From Otatea glauca (lineage: Eukaryota > Streptophyta > Magnoliopsida > Poales > Poaceae), in NCBI GenBank assembly GCA_036346275.1, contig CM070720.1, forward strand, positions 13,927,278-13,991,277: a stretch of 64,000 bases of DNA, in the 5' to 3' direction. Made by a program: the position numbers and the translations under genes. Numbering within the stretch: position 1 is the stretch's first letter; each line of letters opens with the position of its first letter. This document shows, in pieces, positions 48,916-60,578 of this stretch. The notes beneath the pieces were generated by a model. It had not been told where the DNA came from. It worked only from the letters and a program-made list of their open reading frames with translations, and did not search any database.

Positions 48916-50167
48916 ACTCTAACCCTATAAATTGAACGCCGCGCCACTCGGCCCCTCATTTCCACTTCAACTGACGCCGCCGCCGTCTCCTCGCGACGCC
49001 CGCCGTCGTCCCGCATCGCCTGGCCGTCGCCTCAACCTCACCGCCCCGCCGTCGCCCGGACCTCACCGCCCCGCCGTCGCCGCGACCACATCGCCTCGGC
49101 CGTCGCCGCGACCTTCTTTGCTTCGGTAATGACCTTCTTTGAGCTCAGAAGTTGTATCAAGTATTAATATGTTGACATCAACAAGTTCTATCAAGTAGTA
49201 ATTAGTTGAATTGTCCATGGACAGGAGGATAATTAGCACTGAAATTTGATTTTCTTGGTGCCCAAATAGGCTATGATTCATGTGTGTATGATGTAATGAC
49301 TGCATTTTTTGTTATTCTAGTCTTCTTATGCTTCGTTGATCATAGCAGCGAAAAATATCTTGATTATGAAAATGAATAAGCTAATTATGGGTTGTGGCGC
49401 ATGGTGAAAACTACAACAGACCTTATTGGAGTACTTAACTACTTGAACTAGATTTGTTCCTTTTTTGTGAGAAAAAAATCGAGTTTGTTCCTGATTGTCA
49501 GAAAAACCATATCAGATGGTCTAAATTAAATTTATGTTGGATTTGCCTTATTAGCTAGCAAAAAATTGTGAAGCCAAAACATTCATTGGTTAGAACGATT
49601 ATCCATCTATTTAGTCTCATGTAGTAGGTCCAATGGGTCTTAATTTTCTGCCATATGATTTCACTAGGTTTCCGATTTGTTTAAGGAATAGCTTGCTAGA
49701 GAAAGCCTAGTACACTAGTTGATGATTTGCACTTACAGACTAGGAAAATAGTTGCTATATTTTGCTGCATTATTTTTGTTAAGGTGGATAAAAACATAGA
49801 TTTAATTTTTTTTAGATTGACTGAATTTTTTTTATACAATTCCGTAATTGTCTAGAAGAAAGAATTTAAGAGCTCTTTTACAATGGATTAAAATCAATAT
49901 AAGCCGTGCATTCCTTTGAATCCAATGGTTGAGACATTTTTTTTGGAATTGTTAGGAACCGGATATCTGATTTTTTCAAACGCTGTAACATTTTTTCCTA
50001 CACGTGAAACATTTTTTTCTGTGTGAATGCAGATTCAAAAAAAGATGTATATGTGTATGTGTATGTGTATGTGTCCTTCAAGGATGTTTGTGTATACAGA
50101 TAAAAAAAATATGTGTGTATTTCAAAAATGACCTTGTTAATTGGAAATTTTCAACAAACTTGCTAGG
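48916..50167 (+). other. Promoter, GC-rich leader exon and intron of the second gene of element D
   Basis: The TATA-like CTATAAATTG is followed by a GC-rich segment with imperfect repeats of CCGCCGTCGCC (48975-49125). A donor-like CTTCGGTAATGA lies near 49123. From there to the coding start at 50168 the DNA is AT-rich and intron-like, with a small GTATGT run near 50045-50070. Confidence 0.5.
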
Positions 50168-53100
50168 AATGGCCTCCGACGAAGGACAAGTGCCGAGGGA
50201 GTTGGGCCTCAAATATGGACGAAGGAGGAAGGGTAGCCGAATAATAGCCCAACGTCCTATCTGAACTCGCAAGATCCACCATGGACCAACTCGACGATAC
50301 TCACGTAAGCGAGGTAAAGTTTTAGTACATCGTGGTTCCCAAAACATGGTAGGCCCGCACGACTAATAATTTAGAAGATCAATTTGTAGGCTCGGATGTC
50401 CGATCAACGAAGGCGCAGCGCAAGTCGTGGTCCGAACAAGATGCCTAAGGGAATTTTTAACATAGTGGAGCTCTCGGCGATCGGGAACCTGCTATACCGA
50501 GTCATCATTGGGGCGTCTGAGCGACTGCGGGGTTATTGCTAGGGATGATGTGCCCATCGGCTATAGATCATGGATTGGCCATGAGGTGACCCATGGGTGG
50601 TACCCAATGACTGAAGAACTCATTATGGGACAAGCTGAAACAAGTTTTCCAGTTCCCCAAGGACCGAGCTGGTTGCAAAGAAACGAGCACTCAGATCATG
50701 TGCAATGCGTGGAAGAATTGGAAGACAACACTAAACAAGAATTATGTGAAAAGAATGAAACGCCTAATTTTGACACGCACCCAAAGTTAAGGGAGTTCGG
50801 GATGAATTTGTGGCGTATAAGAGGTCCAAGAAGCTCACATAGTAAGTCAAAGGAACAAAGCAAACGCGATAAGAATATTCACCCTCACAAACTAGGAACC
50901 GGAGGGTACGTGAAGAAAATACCAAACATGGGATCGGTCAGAAGAAGAAATAACCCGCAAGGGTATAATTCCCGCAACGCCACCTTAAGCGAACGATCGA
51001 AGCTAATGGTTGCTTGGGAGGGGTGCTTCTATCTCCGATGATGGCGGCTTAAGCTTCGAGGCGATAGAGAGCGTGAAGTCTTGCGCAGAATCACAGATGC
51101 TCACACGCATCTTCCCAAGGATCTTTCGCGCCACGAAGGAGAATGACGAGCTAACCATAGCCCCGGGTAACAAGGAGCATCCAGTCGCACTGCAGGGGTT
51201 GGTTTGGTCACGTGGAAAGAAGCCTTCCCGCAGACGCATGGATGTACAAACGCTCAAAGAGATTAAGAGAAGATCGACCGAACGCCGATAAAAGATGCCG
51301 CCACGAGCGCTAGAGGAACAAAGATCGGAACTAGATAAGGCCGTGGAGCAAGCCGTGAAAGCTCTCACTCACGACCGCCACCCGGTGAAAGCCCCGAGCT
51401 CATCGGTCCGGTACTCGTAAGAGCGGTGCGGCAAGGCCCACAGGATTCCAAGAGCATGGATCGCGTTTTCCGTGGATGACATCAAAGAACCGACACGTGC
51501 AAGCTACATTTGGCCGCACATGGCATTACCATAAAGGTGGTCGAGGCGTGGCTTGGCCATGCCAGAGTCACGGACTTTGCACCGCCGCCCGATACCGCAG
51601 GATTCGCCAGGTCGAAGTGGGCGGTGTCATCCGCCAATACTTGAAAAATGGAGGTAGAGATCCTGGCGAGGATGGGAACAAAAGCTAGGAGAAAACGTGA
51701 ATGGCTTCTCGCGTGGCGCAAGAGCTTGATTAAGTTTGGCTCGGACGATGAGGGCGACGACGATGATGATCAGCCGCACTCTCCACACAGAGACCTCCCG
51801 CCCTTCTCGCCGCCAACCAGGAAAAGTCCAACTCCTCCGTCGGCACCAACCAGAAAAAGCCCAACTCCTCCGCCAAAAACTGTAAAGAATCGAACAACGG
51901 GAACATCTCGGCAGTCGACACCGTCCTCGAAGAAATCTCAACCATCTGTGAACCCAGGACAACCACAAAAGAAACTATCAGCTAACATGACTAAGGAAGA
52001 GCGGAAAAAGCATGTAAGCGCCTGCGTAGCATCTCACTTTGAAAAGGTGCCATCAAGTAAGAAGACTAAAGTTGATGCTGACGCGCAAAAGTTTTTCTTG
52101 AGTATGGAAAAAGTGCAAAAGACGGGGCAGGCTTCTGAACCTTGCAAAATATCAGACTACGAACGCATATCCAGAAAGCAATACTTGTAGGCGGCTAGTG
52201 CCGACACGTTAAAGCGGGATGCTCAAGCAGATGATTTTCAACTAGATGCTCTGGCGCAAGGTCTCAGGTGGAAGTTCGTTATGGGAAAACCGCTGGTTGA
52301 ACCAGCTCATTTTGACAACCTTACAACTCAACTGCGGCGCGTCCATCAGTGGTACATGCAGCAGTCCAACGATGGTATGGAGGCGTTCCCAGTCAGATAC
52401 ACAGAGCAAGATTTTCCAATGGGGATAACATCCGCTGGGTTCTTTTCACGGAGCTGTATATGTTGTACCAAATGAGATGCCCCGGACGTGAACATACTTA
52501 GACTATGGACTTTGTAAGTCCACAAGATATCGCTGAGCATTTCGCATCTTGTTTAATTGCATCTCTAACTTCTTTCTTATGTAGAATGGAGGTACAGACA
52601 TGTAGAAGAAATAACAATGACAATCTAGCATTCCTAGATCCGGGGCTCACAACGAGAAACTTGTGAACGATAATCCACGATTCGTTGAAGACTATTTATT
52701 TAATACTTTTTGAAGTCGCAATACAAAACCTCCGTATTTTTACCCTATAACTTCAAGCACGTATCTCGACTTATAATATCGTTTTACTATTTTTGCGTAA
52801 CACGACGATGTGGGAGTAATTGACTACGTTGACATATATGTGCAGGTTTCACTGGGTCCTCCTCGTCATCCAGCTTAGATGCTAGCAGATTTTTGTCTTG
52901 GACTCAGGAGAAAACAAACTAATATGTACCAAGACCTTTGGGACATCTTTGAGCAATGTAAACTCGATCGTATGCGTTATTACTCTAGCAAAATTCCATT
53001 CTATTGCATTTAAGTTTAATTACTATTCAAAATCATTCACGTGGCTTTTACTGCGATCGCAAGAAAAGTGTTCAGTATCGTCCATACCGGAAAAATTTTG

Positions 53101-53410
53101 AAATAATAAATGACTTTTCATGCATGAAGCAGAACCGGAAACAATTTATGTGCATTCTATGTATGTACAAATATGCATTCAATTGTCACGAGAGTGTCGG
53201 CTATAACGAAGCCATGGTACGTAATTACACTTTGATGCCCTTTTTATTTAGCAAATATCATCATTAAGTAACTTCCTTTTTGTTCAAAAACAGCGCCAAA
53301 TCGAGAACCAATAAGTTATTCTTGTGTAAATTATAGCAATTCAAGAACAGATCGCCGGATTCATTCATGATGAGATCATCAATCCAAACGGCGAGTTCCA
53401 CGAGTAGCCT
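50168..53410 (+). pseudogene. TNPA-like second gene of element D (heavily frameshifted)
   Basis: The likely coding start is ATG 50168 (MASDEGQVPRELGLKYG). Downstream, in shifting frames, are VPIGYRSW (near 50555), WDKLKQVFQFP (50629-50660), a CNAWKNWKTTLNK block (50704-50740), HKLGTGGYVKKIP (50885-50925) and ERSKL. This order fits the plant transposase (Ptta/En/Spm, TNPA-type) family, a DNA-binding partner of the transposase. A proline/serine-rich region with repeats of PPS-PTRKSPTPP lies at 51790-51870. A block VEPAHFDNL...HQWYMQQ (52285-52370) and a final IQEQIAGFIHDEIINPNGEF (53340-53400) appear to be distal exons. More than ten frame breaks are needed. Confidence 0.65.
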
Positions 53411-53684
53411 CATCGCCCTCATTCCTACGGCCTAGACGCGTGACATGTCTACTTCGACTCTTTGTAAAATCAAAGCGAACGAGATGACATGTAGTCGAGC
53501 TACATTGTAAAAACAAATTATGTGATGCGTAATTTAATATATTTGAATTATGATTTTATCGATGCTTAGTCGATACATGCATATATTTGAATTATGATTT
53601 GAACGATGCTTTATATACTAACATATGGACACTGTAAACAATTATATAAAAATATATATATATTGCACAAAAAATATGCAAGCT
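53411..53684 (+). other. 3' flank of the second gene of element D
   Basis: AT-rich, with three near repeats of ATATTTGAATTATGATTT (53540-53605). It is probably the 3' UTR and terminator region; no coding signal is seen. Confidence 0.5.
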
Positions 53685-54065
53685 TGTCACTTCCGGTTCT
53701 TGGAGAAAACCGGCAGTGATATGTATATATCACTGTCGGATTATGGTACAACCCGGCAGTGCTAGTACAATATCACTGCCGGTTTTATATATAACCGGCA
53801 GTGATAATTATCATCACTGCCAGTTGTAGATATAACCGGCAGTGATAATCCTTATCACTGCCAGATTTTGGTTTGATCCGGCAGTGATAGTCCAATATCA
53901 CTGCCGGTTGTAGGTAGAACCGGCTGTGATAATCCTTATCACTGCCGGTTCCTGAGCCGGCAGTGATAATCCTCGAGTATCACTGCCGACCAATCACTGC
54001 CGGCGCCAATGATCGGCAGTGATGGGGTTTTGGAACCGGCAGTGATATGCTGTTCTGTAGTGGTG
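53685..54065. repeat. Right subterminal array and terminal inverted repeat of element D
   Basis: About eighteen copies of ATCACTGCCGGTT and its complement fill 53690-54045, nearly all in head-to-head pairs. The TIR CTGTTCTGTAGTGGTG is at 54050-54065 and is followed by the CAT duplication. Confidence 0.92.
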
Positions 54066-54869
54066 CATGAAAATGAGCCATTATACTTGTTGATGGATTG
54101 ATGTATTGTCACTTTATGCTTCAGGTTTTATTTCGTTGACTTCATTTCAGTGTTTTTATGAAACACATATCCAGATGTGGGCAATGTTCTTTCTAGATAA
54201 TTGAAATATGTTTGATTATTTTGTTTGGCAATTTTTCTCTTATTAACGAGAGGTGACACGATTAATGCTGAACGAAACTCGAGAGGAAAATTTTGTCGTG
54301 ATGGCTAAATTGATGTGCATGTTTTCTTATTAGGCAATAAAGTCCTACTTATTGATTATCATATTATCAAGCTGAAGTAAAAGGAAATATGTATCATGCT
54401 GTATAAAAGTTCTTGCATACATGAAAGGCTGTACATATAACTTTATAGAATGGGCATGATTTTACATGGCATGGGCACATAGCATTAAAGCATATAATTG
54501 ATTGCACACTTTATTTGGGATTCCATAGGCACTCGGCTGTTGGTTTACCTCAAAAACTTGATTGGTTCTGACTGCAAATGTGTGCCACTAAAAGAACTGA
54601 TGGGTCTGACTTCAAATTTGTGCTCAAATGTTTCAACATAAATTTTTCTTGTTTGCTTACCTTAAACTACAGTTTGACATTTTGGCCCAAATTTTTTTTG
54701 AGCTATGGAATGCAATTTGTAGGTGTTGTACATTCCTAACTCTTAAAAAATTTCAATGGAAGCTTCTACTTGCTCATTCCGAAAGCTTTATCTCCGTACA
54801 CTTCGCATGATACGGAAATTATTTATTTCAATACATATGTTTCTGTTGCAATGCACGGGCATTTTATGA

Positions 54870-54937
<68 letters not shown>

Positions 54938-55214
54938 GGTAGTGCGCTGATCGAAACGTAGTGAGTTAATGCGTTGCAAACAACGCCACTAAATGCAGCC
55001 CAGTAGTAAATCACGAAACACTGTACTACAAAACAACTAATGAATTTACTCGCGAAGTGCATGCAAAGTACACCGTACTGATTGAATCCAATTCGGTTGT
55101 AAATCACAAATACGTCTTACTATAAAACAACATATTGAGTTACTACCGAATCTGTTACTAGTTTGTGCGTTGCTGAACCCAGCTAGTTAATGCATATTGT
55201 AGTTTGTACATAAA
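54066..55214. other. Host/intergenic DNA right of element D with an (AT)n tract
   Basis: No gene is supported. An uninterrupted AT microsatellite of about 63 bp lies at 54870-54932; ORFs crossing it on both strands are artefacts. Confidence 0.7.
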
Positions 55215-57690
55215 TATGTTTCTTCTTTGTTTTTTCATATCTTTCAGCTGGTATTGATTTTGATATTCAAACTTTACAAGGTTGTATTCTCTCACCTCCC
55301 CTATCTATAGTAATTTTTTTAGAATGTTTGAAAATATGTACTGTTGGTTTTCATGAATAAAACATTAGTTCTGTGTGCCGGACCTGCAATAAAATATTTG
55401 AAAAATTCTCAAAAAATTATCACATGTAGGGGAGTTGAGCTTCTACAATCTTGTAAAATTTGAAGACCAAGTACAATTGGATTTGAGAGATATGAAAATA
55501 ACGAAGTGTCAAATAACAGTATATACTATCTTTTACTGTAAAAAAAATAACATTTAAATTTCAAAAATTCTCCAAAAATTACCACACGTAGGAGAGGTGA
55601 TATTATACAACTTCATAAAATTTGAAAATCAAACTCAATAGGATTTGAGAGATATGAAAATAACAAAGTGCCAGACAACAACATATACTATCTTTTACTG
55701 TCAAAAAATAACATTTTACTGAGAAAAAATCTCAAAAGATTACCACACGTAGGGGGGTGATATTCTACAACTCTATAAAATTTGAAAATCAAACTCAATC
55801 ATATTGAGAGATATACAAATAAAAAAATACCAAACAGTGGCATTTACTAACTTTTACTGTGAAGAAAACTACATTTTAATGCCTCTTGCTCAATGTATTA
55901 CTACATGCTGTACACTGCAGCTATATAGTGTGAAGTCTATAAAAATCATATGCATAAGTTTTCAAAAAATCTAAAAAAAAACCATATATAGGATAGGTGA
56001 GCTTTTATAACTATACAAAATTTGAAAACCAAACTCAATCGCATTTGAAAGATATAGAATTGACAAAGCACTAGATAATGAAAAATAACTAGTGAACTAA
56101 ATTTGTATTTTTTGATATCTTTCAGTTGATATTGATTTTGATTTTGAAATTTTTCAGAATTGTATAATCTTACCTCCCATATCTATAGTAATTTTTTTAT
56201 AATTGTTGAAAATGTGTACTATTTGTTTTCATCAATAAGAATTTAGTTCTGTTTGCTGGACCTGTGGTAAAATATTTGAAAAATTCTCAAAACATTACCA
56301 CACATAGGGGAGTTGAGTTTCTACGATCCTTTAAAATTTGAAGACAAAATTCAATAGGATTTGAGAGGTATGAAGATAACAAAGCGCCTAACAGTAGCAC
56401 ATACTGTATTTAATTGTCAAAAAATTAACATTGTACTGCGAAAAATTCTCAAAAAATTACCACACATAGGGGATGTGATATTCTACAACCCTTTAAAATT
56501 TGAAAAACAAACTCGATCAAATTTGAGAGATATCAAAATAACAAAGTACCAAACATCACTATATACTACATTTTACTTTCAATAAAGATGTATTTTAGTG
56601 CCTTTTACTCAATGTGTTACTACATGCTAACCACAGTAGCTATATGATGTAAAGTCTATGAAAATCATACGTATAAGTTTTCAAACAAATCTCAAGAAAT
56701 TACCATTTGTAGGATACGTGAGTTTCTACAACTCTACAAAATTTGAAGACCAAACTCAATTTCCTTTGAAAGATATGAAATTGGCAAAGCACTAGACAGT
56801 GAAAAATCACTAGTCAATCGAATTTGTCTTTTTTATATCTTTCAACTGGTATTAATTTTGATTTTCAAATTTTTCAGATTTGTATAATCTCACGTCCCAT
56901 ATCTATAGTAATTTTTTTTAAAAAAAATTTGAAAATGGATATTTTTGGTTTCTTGAATAAAAATTTAGTTTTGTTTGTCGGACTTGCAGTAAAATATTTG
57001 AATAATTCTCAAAAAATTACCACACTTAGGGGAGTTGAGCTTCTATAACCCTGAAAAATTTAAAGACCAAACTCAATAGGATTTGAGAGATATGAAAATA
57101 GCAAAGTGCCAAACAGCAGCATATACTATCTTTTACTGTAAAAAATAACACTTTACTGTAAAAAAATTCTCAATAAATTACCACACGTAGGGAAGTGATA
57201 TTCTACAACCCTATAAAATTTAAAAACCAAACTCAATCGAATTTGAGAGATATAAAAATAACAAAGTGCCAAACTTCAGTATATACTACCTTTTACTTTC
57301 AAGAAAGCTACATTTTACTGCCTCTTACTCAATGTGTTACTACATGCTGTACACAGCAGTTATATGGTATAAAGTCTATAAAAATTATATGTATAAGTTT
57401 TTAAAAAATCTCAAAAAATTACCATATGTAGGATACGTGAGCTTCTACAATTCTACAAAATTTGAAAACCAAACTCAATCGCATTTGAAAGGTATGAAAT
57501 TGACAAAGTACTAGACAGTGAAAAATCACTAGGCAACTAATTTGTCTTTTTCATATCTTTCAATTGGTATTGATTTTGATAATCAAATTTTTTAGGGTTG
57601 TATAATCTCACCTCCTATATCTATACTATTTTTGTTAGAATTTTTAAAAATATGTACTATTGGTTTTCATGAATAAAAATTTTGTTCTAT
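55215..57690. repeat. Higher-order tandem repeat, 720-bp period
   Basis: A monomer built on ATTCTCAAAAAATTACCACACRTAGGGG, then AAAATTTGAAGACCAAACTCAAT and GATATGAAAATAACAAAGTG recurs with its anchor word near 55420, 55580, 55741, 55981, 56297, 56459, 56701, 57018, 57180 and 57420. Spacings are 160, 161, 240, 316, 162, 242, 317, 162 and 240. A 160/240/317 triplet is thus repeated, with one extra 160-bp monomer in the first unit. The 317-bp segment holds a TATCTTTCARYTGGTATTGATT block at 55231, 56115, 56834 and 57553. ORFs here are not conserved between copies. Confidence 0.9.
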
Positions 57691-58279
57691 TTGTATCTTG
57701 ATAGGAGTGCAAAAAAAACTATAATAATATGTATCGAAGAACGGATGGAGTAATATATTTCAGTCTGCAATTTCTATCCGCAGGGGCGTCATTCATACCT
57801 TGAATGTCATGAATTCTTGTCGATTCAAGTCCCAATTCTAGAAGATGGGAAAGGCAGCATGTGCGACTATATACGCCACGTATCATTCGTTGTGATTGTT
57901 TACAGTTAGGCGTTGCTGCGTCGAGCTCAAATTATAAATTCAACAACTAAGGCATCCTTCACATTGATGGCCTTCATGAAGGCCCAAACCTATGTGCTCC
58001 TAGCTAGTAGTACTCCTACCAGGAACCCATACAACCAAGTATTCCACGTACGGTAGTATTTGTGCTCTTAGAACACAAATACTTCTGGTACAACCTGGTC
58101 TCACTTTACTTTTTGGTGCAAAGGTAAATTCAGGTATGCATTGTGTGCTTGATTTTATCACAACTAGGCGTGAATTACTATGTAAATCCAAACGATCGTA
58201 TACTATTTGAGAAAGAAGGGTTTATGAAGCTACTACACCACTACTATATACAACAGAAGAGTATTTAGGTTTACATTAC

Positions 58280-58440
58280 GGAAGTGAGATTATATTAGAT
58301 TTTGTCATCAAAATTACTTTCCTATTATTATTGTTATTATTATAGTTTTTAATAACATAGAATTAGGAAAAAGTAATGGTCAAAGTATGAATTGAAGGTT
58401 GTGTCTATGTCTGAAACGACAAATAAAGAGGATGGAGGCA
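58280..58440. repeat. MITE-like repeat copy 1
   Basis: It shares with 58610-58770, in the same order and orientation, TAGATTYGTCRTCAAAAT, a TAAT-rich centre, AAAGTAATGGTCAAAGTATG, GTTGAA-type words and a terminal ACAARTAAA...GAGGCA. It is likely the same small non-autonomous element family. Confidence 0.6.
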
Positions 58441-58519
58441 ACATATATTCAACAGAATTTGAGTCGATGTTCTTTTCTTAATCTTGTTGAATGGCTACAA
58501 TATTTTTATGGCCTAAATA

Positions 58520-58790
58520 TACTCCATCCGTTCTTTTCGGATGTCTTTTAGAATGCGTGCACTCAATGTTATAAAACTTTGTGTTGATATACACAAAAGT
58601 ATTTAAATTTGTTACATGGGAATGTTATCACTAGATTCGTCGTCAAAAATATTTTCATATCATTAAGTTTTTCGTAATGTTTACTAACATATAATTAAAA
58701 ATAAAGGTAATGGTCAAAGGTATGGGTTGAAAACCATGTCATGACAAGTAAAAAAATAAGAGGCAGTAACATTCTAAGCTTTAGGGCAAA
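58520..58790. repeat. MITE-like repeat copy 2 with TACTCCATCCGTTC end
   Basis: It begins with the ACTCCATCCGTTC type of end common to small grass MITEs and ends near AAGAGGCAGTAACAT. The 58610-58770 part is the second copy of the repeat at 58280. The family name is not assigned. Confidence 0.55.
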
Positions 58791-59235
58791 CTTAATTGTT
58801 CAGTATGGTATGACTTGCAACGTAAGGGACTGTGTGTGTAGGGGGGTTTTGGGTCCAAATCCTTGTGAATAATTAGTTGAGATTAAAATTAAATCTCAAG
58901 AATTCCCAAAGCAATCTAAATCATTGTGAATATTTATACTTTCATATAATTGAATACTGACATACATCTAAAAGAAGAGGCGAGTTTAGTTATTTATCAT
59001 TTTTAAGCTAGGAAGCTATTTATCTCTTCTGTGCAATTAAAATTTCAGACCTGAGTGATGAGTAGACTGCTCTTTCCTGGAAAACAATCAAATTTCCCTC
59101 CCGGCCGGTGTAGTAAAGGCAAAAACGCACACTGTTCGAATTAAACATGTGATTTTAGTGTGGGTGTTGACTAAAGTGAACTGCTAGCATATCAAAATCA
59201 ACTATAAAGATATAGGATTCCAATATGTATGGTCT

Positions 59236-59614
59236 ATGAATTATATCATAAAAGGCAATGTGATAAAGTATCAATATAATAAAAATAACAGAGAATTCGA
59301 AATCGTAACTCAAAACAAGAAATACAAATTTGAAGCAATAATAAAGAGCGCCTGGGTTAATAAAACTGAGAAAATTGACTTGGAAAGAACCAATTTTGAA
59401 GATTGGAAAAATTGTTTCAATTCAAAGTCTATCAAAATCATTTGCTCATATTTGATTTCTTTAGAAGAGGAAAATGCTTTATCGAAGGAAATAAGAAAAA
59501 AAAAAGGTATGTTGCTACTCTTTTGATAGAAAAAAGAATAGGAATTTCCGAAGTAATGTCTAAACAACGATTCCACAATAAGCAGGTGAATACGTATTGG
59601 CGTCAAAAACTTGA
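59236..59614 (+). pseudogene. Unidentified lysine/asparagine-rich ORF remnant truncated by element F
   Basis: An open frame from 59236 (it can be extended upstream in frame to about 59178) encodes a polar, aromatic-containing protein with YKFEAIIKSAWVNKTEKIDL and a helical ALSKEIRKKK end. At an A-run near 59498 the natural reading appears to shift by one base. It continues as a second frame with LIEKRIGISEVMSKQRFHNK and VNTYWRQKL, and runs into the LTR of element F at 59615. AT-rich codon use is unlike all other coding blocks here. I do not recognise a family; organelle-derived or viral-derived DNA are possibilities I cannot support. Confidence 0.35.
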
Positions 59615-60246
59615 TGTAGGGTTTCTGACAGCAACACACCAGACGAACACCTAATTCAGAGCGTGCCAGTCGATTTGACCTATAACCGACAAGGTAAAAA
59701 TATAAAATTCAATTAAAAGCCGATCGTCAAAATCAATCGGCTTGGACTCAATCAGCTTGAAGCCGATTAAGATCAAGGTAACAAGATAAATCTAATTAGC
59801 CGATTAAGGCTAATCAGAGGATAAAGGCAGATCGATTCTGAAGAAGGCGATGCGCAACAAAATCAGAACAAATCGAACCTAGGGTGTAATTGACGAAGAT
59901 CAACAATCGGCGATGCGCAACTTTATTGATCAAGATCGATTACAAAGGCTAAATTACAGAAGCTACTCCTAGTTGACAGGAAAAGTAGAAAAAGTAAAGA
60001 CTGGTTGATTGTATTGTGTTGATGATCCCTTTGCAGTTCGCTTTGGTCCTTCTTTTATACCCTCGGCCGATCGTGTCCTGTTACAACACGCTTCAAGTCC
60101 GTTTCGTATCGGCCTTATCTCGGACGGTTATTTTAAAATCTTGCAGTTACCAAAATATCTCCAAACCTTTCCATCCTGTCCGTTTATTCCGTATCTTTGA
60201 CTTTATTGCCGATTTTGACCAAGTTTGCAAAATTTTGGTGCAAACA
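59615..60246 (-). repeat. 3' LTR of element F (about 632 bp)
   Basis: The minus strand starts TGTTTGCACC at 60246, has a TATA box TATAAAAG at 60052-60059, and ends near CCTACA at 59615. Repeated AGCCGAT/ATCGGCT words fill 59715-59815. The left edge is chosen because the ORF remnant to its left is interrupted there; it could be a few bases off. Confidence 0.65.
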
Positions 60247-60247
60247 T

Positions 60248-60262
60248 ATGCCCCCTATTTTT
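60248..60262 (-). promoter_or_regulatory. Polypurine tract of element F
   Basis: The plus strand reads ATGCCCCCTATTTTT. On the minus strand this is AAAAATAGGGGGCAT, directly before the LTR start. Confidence 0.7.
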
Positions 60263-60444
60263 GAGAAATGACTTGTCATTTGTCAAAAATTTCACTTATC
60301 GGCTTTTATAATCGACTAACCATTGAACTCCCCTCAATAACTGATACTTTAATCACGCCGTAATTCTCTGACACGCCGGTAGTGCATTTTAACTGCTCGC
60401 GCCTTTTGAGATTCACTTCCCGCCTCTTCAAATTTTCACCGTGT

Positions 60445-60451
60445 TATAAAA
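60445..60451 (+). promoter_or_regulatory. TATA box of the antisense PMD gene
   Basis: TATAAAA stands 128 bp upstream of the ATG at 60579, within the 3' region of element F and in the opposite direction to its pol. Confidence 0.55.
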
Positions 60452-60578
60452 TGCGGCCCCCACCTTGGTCATTCTTCACGCGCACAAGCTCTCGAATCAC
60501 CTGCAATCGGTTTAAGCTTTCCGTTTGAAGTACTCCCGAAGCAAACCTTTAGCTCATCCACTTCCTTCATCGGCTACA

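Larger units (their letters stand above)
32968..54065 (+). mobile_element. Element D: CACTA (En/Spm) DNA transposon, 21.1 kb including element E
   Basis: The left end is CACTACTACAGAACAG and the right end is the reverse complement of CACCACTACAGAACAG, with one mismatch. The duplication CAT (32965-32967 and 54066-54068) is perfect and 3 bp long, as required for CACTA elements. Both ends carry dense subterminal repeats of ATCACTGCCGGTT. Inside are a TNP2-type transposase gene and a second TNPA-like gene, both plus strand and both damaged. Without element E it is about 10.05 kb. Cut-and-paste movement would need transposase supplied by another copy. Confidence 0.95.
57691..59235. other. Intergenic DNA with MITE-like sequences
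   Basis: A MITE-type end, GAACGGATGGAGTAATAT, lies at 57733-57750 and an opposite end, ATACTCCATCCGTTC, at 58520-58534. Two related segments of about 155 bp are listed separately. The rest, 57751-58260 and 58790-59235, shows no coding or repeat feature I can support. Confidence 0.5.

Noticed and set aside
48932..49129. Proline/serine-rich ORF of 65 codons as a protein gene
   Set aside because: It is a GC-rich leader with CCGCCGTCGCC repeats downstream of a TATA-like site; no sign of translation in that frame.
59236..59654. Organelle DNA or an endogenous pararetrovirus as the source of the lysine-rich ORF
   Set aside because: Composition would allow either, but no motif specific to an organelle gene or to a viral protein can be seen; left unidentified.
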